A stretch of DNA of 8,650 nt from JANXSD01 sp043758125 (GTDB lineage Bacteria; Bacteroidota; Bacteroidia; AKYH767-A; OLB10): contig JAYVOC010000024.1 in assembly GCA_043758125.1 (NCBI GenBank), forward strand, positions 1 to 8,650, in the 5' to 3' direction. The notes below the pieces were generated by a model that did not search any database, was not told where the DNA came from, and saw only the letters and a list, made by a program, of their open reading frames with translations. Positions 5,739 to 8,650 of the stretch are shown here, one piece after another. The number at the start of each line of letters is the position of its first letter. Within the stretch, counting starts at the first letter, position 1. A program made the position numbers and the translations under genes.

Positions 5739-7076
5739 TTATTTCAACTTAAATGTTTCTAAAAATTTAGTGGTATAATTTCCTTTGCGGAAATCTTCGT
5801 CTTGCATTAATTGTTGATGAAATGGAATTGTTGTTTTAACGCCTTCAATTACGAATTCACTTAAAGCGCGTTCCATCGTTTGAATTGCCTCTTCACGTGT
5901 TTGTGCTACTGTAATCAGTTTTGCAATCATCGAATCATAATATGGCGGAATTGTATATCCTGCATAAATATGTGAATCAACACGTACACCATGACCACCT
6001 GGTTGATGTAAGACAGTTATCTTACCTGGAGATGGTCTAAAATCATTGTAAGGATCTTCAGCATTTATTCGACACTCTATCGCATGCATTGTTGGAAAAT
6101 GATTCTTTCCAGAAATAGGTACACCTGCAGCAATTTTTATTTGTTCTTTAATTAAATCGTAATTGATAACTTCTTCCGTTACGGGATGCTCTACCTGTAT
6201 ACGTGTATTCATCTCCATAAAGAAAAACTTACTATGCTTATCAACTAAAAATTCAATGGTGCCAACACCTTCGTAATTTGTAGCTAAAGTTGCTTTAATT
6301 GCAGCATCACCCATTTCTTCTCGTAACTTTTCAGTCATAAAGGGAGAAGGTGTTTCTTCAGCTAATTTTTGATGACGACGTTGAATTGAACAATCACGTT
6401 CACTTAAATGACACGCTTTCCCGTACTGATCACCTGCTACCTGAATTTCGATATGGCGAGGCTCTTCAATAAACTTCTCCATGTACATACCATCGTTTCC
6501 GAATGATGCAGCAGCTTCTGTTTGTGCTGTTTCTAAAGCCTTTTCAATATCCTCTTCTTTCCATACTACACGCATCCCTTTTCCACCACCGCCAGCAGTA
6601 GCTTTCATGATAATTGGATACCCTATTTTTTTTGCTGTTTTCTTAGCATCTTCCACACCGTTCAACAATCCTTCAGATCCAGGAATAGTTGGAACACCTG
6701 CTTTCTTCATTGTTTCCTTCGCGCTAGCTTTATCTCCCATCGCATCAATTTGTTCGGGAGTTGCACCAATAAATTTGATTCCATGTTCACGACAAATTGC
6801 TGAAAAACGTGAATTCTCAGAGAGGAAACCATATCCTGGATGGATAGCATCAGCATTTGTTATTTCTGCTGCAGCAATAATTCGTGGAATATTCAAATAG
6901 GAATCTCTACTTGCTGGTGGCCCAATACATACGGCTTCATCTGCAAATCGAACATGCAAACTTTCCTTATCGGCTGTTGAATATACTGCCACTGTTCGGA
7001 TGTTCATTTCCTTGCATGTTCTGATAATGCGCAAGGCGATCTCTCCGCGATTGGCTATAAGAATCTTTTTAAACAT
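5739..7076 (-). CDS. accC: Biotin carboxylase subunit of acetyl-CoA carboxylase (AccC)
   Basis: AccC uses ATP and bicarbonate to carboxylate the biotin on AccB, the first half-reaction of acetyl-CoA carboxylase. It has 445 residues, against 449 in E. coli, so it is full length. The N-terminal domain opens with KKILIANRGEIALR. The ATP-grasp glycine loop is ATAGGGGKGMR (159-169). Key positions seen are Lys116, Lys158, His208 in EEPRHIE, Glu275, Glu288, Asn290 and Arg292 in MEMNTRIQVEHP, and Arg336 in ECRINAEDP. The C-terminal domain contains SHIYAGYTIPPYYDSM. The ATG at 7076 is the family start; no Shine-Dalgarno motif is visible. The gene ends with TAA only 20 bases before a strong terminator, so it is probably the last gene of the cluster. 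At 445 residues it is too short to be a pyruvate or propionyl-CoA carboxylase fusion, and neighbouring accB supports AccC. Confidence 0.97.
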   Translation of the reverse strand: MFKKILIANRGEIALRIIRTCKEMNIRTVAVYSTADKESLHVRFADEAVCIGPPASRDSYLNIPRIIAAAEITNADAIHPGYGFLSENSRFSAICREHGIKFIGATPEQIDAMGDKASAKETMKKAGVPTIPGSEGLLNGVEDAKKTAKKIGYPIIMKATAGGGGKGMRVVWKEEDIEKALETAQTEAAASFGNDGMYMEKFIEEPRHIEIQVAGDQYGKACHLSERDCSIQRRHQKLAEETPSPFMTEKLREEMGDAAIKATLATNYEGVGTIEFLVDKHSKFFFMEMNTRIQVEHPVTEEVINYDLIKEQIKIAAGVPISGKNHFPTMHAIECRINAEDPYNDFRPSPGKITVLHQPGGHGVRVDSHIYAGYTIPPYYDSMIAKLITVAQTREEAIQTMERALSEFVIEGVKTTIPFHQQLMQDEDFRKGNYTTKFLETFKLK

Positions 7077-7083
7077 AAAATCA

Positions 7084-7158
7084 ATTTGAAGATTTGAAAA
7101 TTTGCGAATTTGAAAATGAATTAGAAGAAAGCATTTTTCAAATCTTATTTTTCAAATG
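7084..7158. repeat. ATTTGAAAA-unit imperfect inverted repeat between accB and accC
   Basis: The accB-accC gap is filled by short units. ATTTGAA(AA) occurs at 7084, 7092 and 7108, and its complement TTTTTCAAAT at 7134-7143 and 7148-7157. The units pair into a long, imperfect, AT-rich hairpin with a loop of about 13 bases (7119-7131). No T-run follows in the direction of transcription, so it is not a standard terminator. It could affect mRNA stability or the ratio of AccB to AccC, or be a dispersed intergenic repeat. Similar TTTGAAAATTTGAA-type stretches are, from memory, common between genes in Bacteroidota, but I cannot check that here. Confidence 0.7.
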
Positions 7159-7164
7159 GTTAGG

Positions 7165-7635
7165 TCAGGAAGGATCTACAAGAAATAATGGCTGATCGTA
7201 TTCTACAGGTGACGAATTATCTACCAGTACTTTCACGATTTTCCCCGATACTTCTGATTCAATTTCATTAAATAATTTCATCGCTTCAATGATGCAAAGT
7301 ACTTTACCAGCCTTGATCTCATCACCTACATTCACAAACAATGGTTTTTCGGGTGTTGATGAGCGATAGAACGTACCTATCATTGGGCTTTTAATTGTTA
7401 TAAAATTGGCTTCGTTATTTGCAGGAGCGACAGGCGTTGGTGTTACCTCAACAGGTGCTTGGTAAGCTGGAGCAGGAGCCATTGAAGCAGGTTGCGCCAT
7501 CGTGATGTACTGATCAGCAGGACGTGCATTTGCATTTTTAATGGTTATCTTAATCTCTTCCGTTTCGAGGCTCACTTCGCTAACACCCGACTTCGATACA
7601 AATTTGATGAGTTCTTCAATCTCTTTCTTATTCAT
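7165..7635 (-). CDS. accB: Biotin carboxyl carrier protein of acetyl-CoA carboxylase (AccB)
   Basis: This protein carries the biotin that AccC carboxylates and that the carboxyltransferase uses to make malonyl-CoA. It has 156 residues, the usual length. Residues 1-36 form the conserved N-terminal segment. Residues 37-77 are an Ala/Pro-rich flexible linker. Residues 78-156 are the biotinyl domain, which contains the thumb region around SPMIGTFYRSSTPEKP (83-98) and the biotin site EAMK, with Lys120 as the predicted biotinylated residue. The ATG start at 7635 gives a normal N-terminus. No Shine-Dalgarno motif precedes it, as is usual in Bacteroidota. It lies 49 bases after fabH and 88 bases before accC, and the second gap holds a repeat hairpin. 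BirA-type ligase would be needed in trans and is not in the window. Confidence 0.97.
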   Translation of the reverse strand: MNKKEIEELIKFVSKSGVSEVSLETEEIKITIKNANARPADQYITMAQPASMAPAPAYQAPVEVTPTPVAPANNEANFITIKSPMIGTFYRSSTPEKPLFVNVGDEIKAGKVLCIIEAMKLFNEIESEVSGKIVKVLVDNSSPVEYDQPLFLVDPS

Positions 7636-7684
7636 TTAGCAGGCGTATTTTGGTGAGTAAATATAATAAATCATACGTTTAATT

Positions 7685-8650
7685 TTATTTTGAACCATCA
7701 TAAGCCCATTTTACCCAGATTGCTCCCCAGGTAAAACCGCCTCCGAAAGCAGCAATAATTATATTATCTCCTTTATTAAACTTACTTTCCCACTCCCATA
7801 AACAGAGTGGAATTGTTCCATTTGTTGTATTACCGTAACGATCAATATTGATAATTACTTTTTCATCAGCCAATCCCATACGGCGTGCTGTGGCATCAAT
7901 AATACGCTTATTTGCTTGATGTGGCACTAACCAAGAGATATCATCAGCAACTAAATTATTTTTTGCCATGATTTCGGCACTAACATCCGCCATATTTGTA
8001 ACAGCAAATTTAAATACAGGCTGTCCATCTTGAAAAACATAATGTTCTTTGTTATCTACCGTTTCATGAGATGCTGGACGAACACTTCCTCCTGCCTTTT
8101 GATGAAGATAAACTCTTCCAGAGCCATCACTTCTTAAAATAGCATCCATAATTCCGTTTCCTTCTTCATTAGGTTCTAACAAAACGGCACCACCACCATC
8201 ACCAAAAATAACACAAGTAGCACGATCCGTGTAATCGATGATTGACGACATCTTATCAGCACCAACAACAATAACTTTTTTATGAGCTCCTGTTTCAATA
8301 AATTTTGAAGCAGTATTTAAGGCGTATAAAAATCCTGAACACGCTGCACTAACATCAAAACCCCACGCATTTTTTGCTCCTACCTTATCCGATATGATAT
8401 TTGCCGTTGCTGGAAATTGCATATCAGGAGTTGTGGTTGCACAAATAATTAATTCGATTTCATCAGCAGTAATTCCACGTTTCTTTAACAAGCCGTTAAT
8501 CGCATTTACAGCAATATCAGAAGTGCCTTGTCCTGGTTCTTTTAGAATTCTGCGCTCCTTAATACCAGTACGACTTTGAATCCATTCATCGTTAGTATCA
8601 ACAAGTTTTTCCAGTTCTTTATTTGTAAGAACATACTCTGGAACCCATCC
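7685..8650 (-). CDS. fabH: Beta-ketoacyl-ACP synthase III (FabH), 5' end cut by window edge
   Basis: FabH is the cytoplasmic condensing enzyme that joins acetyl-CoA (or another primer) to malonyl-ACP and so starts type II fatty-acid synthesis. The frame is open from the last base of the window to a TAA at 7685, giving 321 visible residues. The first visible residues align with about position 10 of E. coli FabH, so only about 9-13 residues and the start codon lie outside. The DTNDEWIQSRTGIKERR block is typical of the family. The Cys-His-Asn triad is complete: Cys in DVSAACSGFLYAL (visible residue 104), His in PHQANKR (244) and Asn in YGNTTNG (274). The Gly-rich C-terminal GGGFTWGAIW is also present. 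A shorter start at TTG 8491 would remove conserved N-terminal sequence and is wrong. accB follows after 49 bases, which suggests co-transcription. Identity is near certain from the sequence; acyl-primer preference cannot be read. Confidence 0.97.
   Translation of the reverse strand, partial: GWVPEYVLTNKELEKLVDTNDEWIQSRTGIKERRILKEPGQGTSDIAVNAINGLLKKRGITADEIELIICATTTPDMQFPATANIISDKVGAKNAWGFDVSAACSGFLYALNTASKFIETGAHKKVIVVGADKMSSIIDYTDRATCVIFGDGGGAVLLEPNEEGNGIMDAILRSDGSGRVYLHQKAGGSVRPASHETVDNKEHYVFQDGQPVFKFAVTNMADVSAEIMAKNNLVADDISWLVPHQANKRIIDATARRMGLADEKVIINIDRYGNTTNGTIPLCLWEWESKFNKGDNIIIAAFGGGFTWGAIWVKWAYDGSK

Noticed and set aside
6481..6900. A 139-codon plus-strand open frame
   Set aside because: It is antisense to the conserved core of accC and is a by-product of that gene's codon use.
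7084..7158. CRISPR array
   Set aside because: The repeated unit is only about 9 bases, in both orientations and without regular unique spacers.
8394..8579. A plus-strand open frame opposite fabH
   Set aside because: It is antisense to conserved FabH sequence.

Overview
The window looks like a chromosomal piece from a low-GC member of the Bacteroidota (Bacteroidetes). The reasons are a fabH-accB-accC fatty-acid cluster with Bacteroidota-type sequences, the lack of Shine-Dalgarno motifs before the genes, signal peptides followed by Gln, and several secreted NTF2-like, TPR and outer-membrane beta-barrel proteins. Every gene I can support lies on the minus strand, so transcription runs from high to low coordinates. 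I cannot assign a genus.

Region 1 (8650 down to 5739) is core metabolism. It holds fabH (5' end cut by the window edge), accB and accC, closely spaced and closed by a strong intrinsic terminator at 5686-5718. FabH starts fatty-acid chains. AccB carries biotin and AccC carboxylates it, so these genes feed and start fatty-acid synthesis. An unusual hairpin built from ATTTGAAAA units fills the accB-accC gap.

Region 2 (5738 to 4956) is a 783-base stretch without an intact gene. It contains the terminator, what looks like the last ~40 residues of a decayed tyrosine recombinase (5334-5462), a box reading GGGTTGCGTATAACAT, a long imperfect hairpin (5103-5167), and a small palindrome ahead of the next operon.

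Region 3 (4955 to 269) is a tight five-gene operon. In order of transcription it encodes a multi-pass inner-membrane protein, a lipoprotein, a secreted NTF2-like protein with clustered cysteines, a secreted NTF2-like/TPR protein, and a small outer-membrane beta-barrel. Start and stop codons overlap or lie 8-14 bases apart. The products cover each envelope compartment, so they may form an envelope-spanning assembly. I recognise no named system and no catalytic motif.

Region 4 (268 to 1) mirrors region 2: a hairpin (181-248) and then an inverted copy of the same box (94-110). The five-gene operon therefore lies between two inverted ends of similar layout, with a recombinase remnant just outside one of them. 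The most interesting reading is an accessory gene block inserted beside accC, carried by an undescribed, non-autonomous element or bounded by a chromosomal repeat family. That reading is inference from this one sequence and needs comparison with other genomes.
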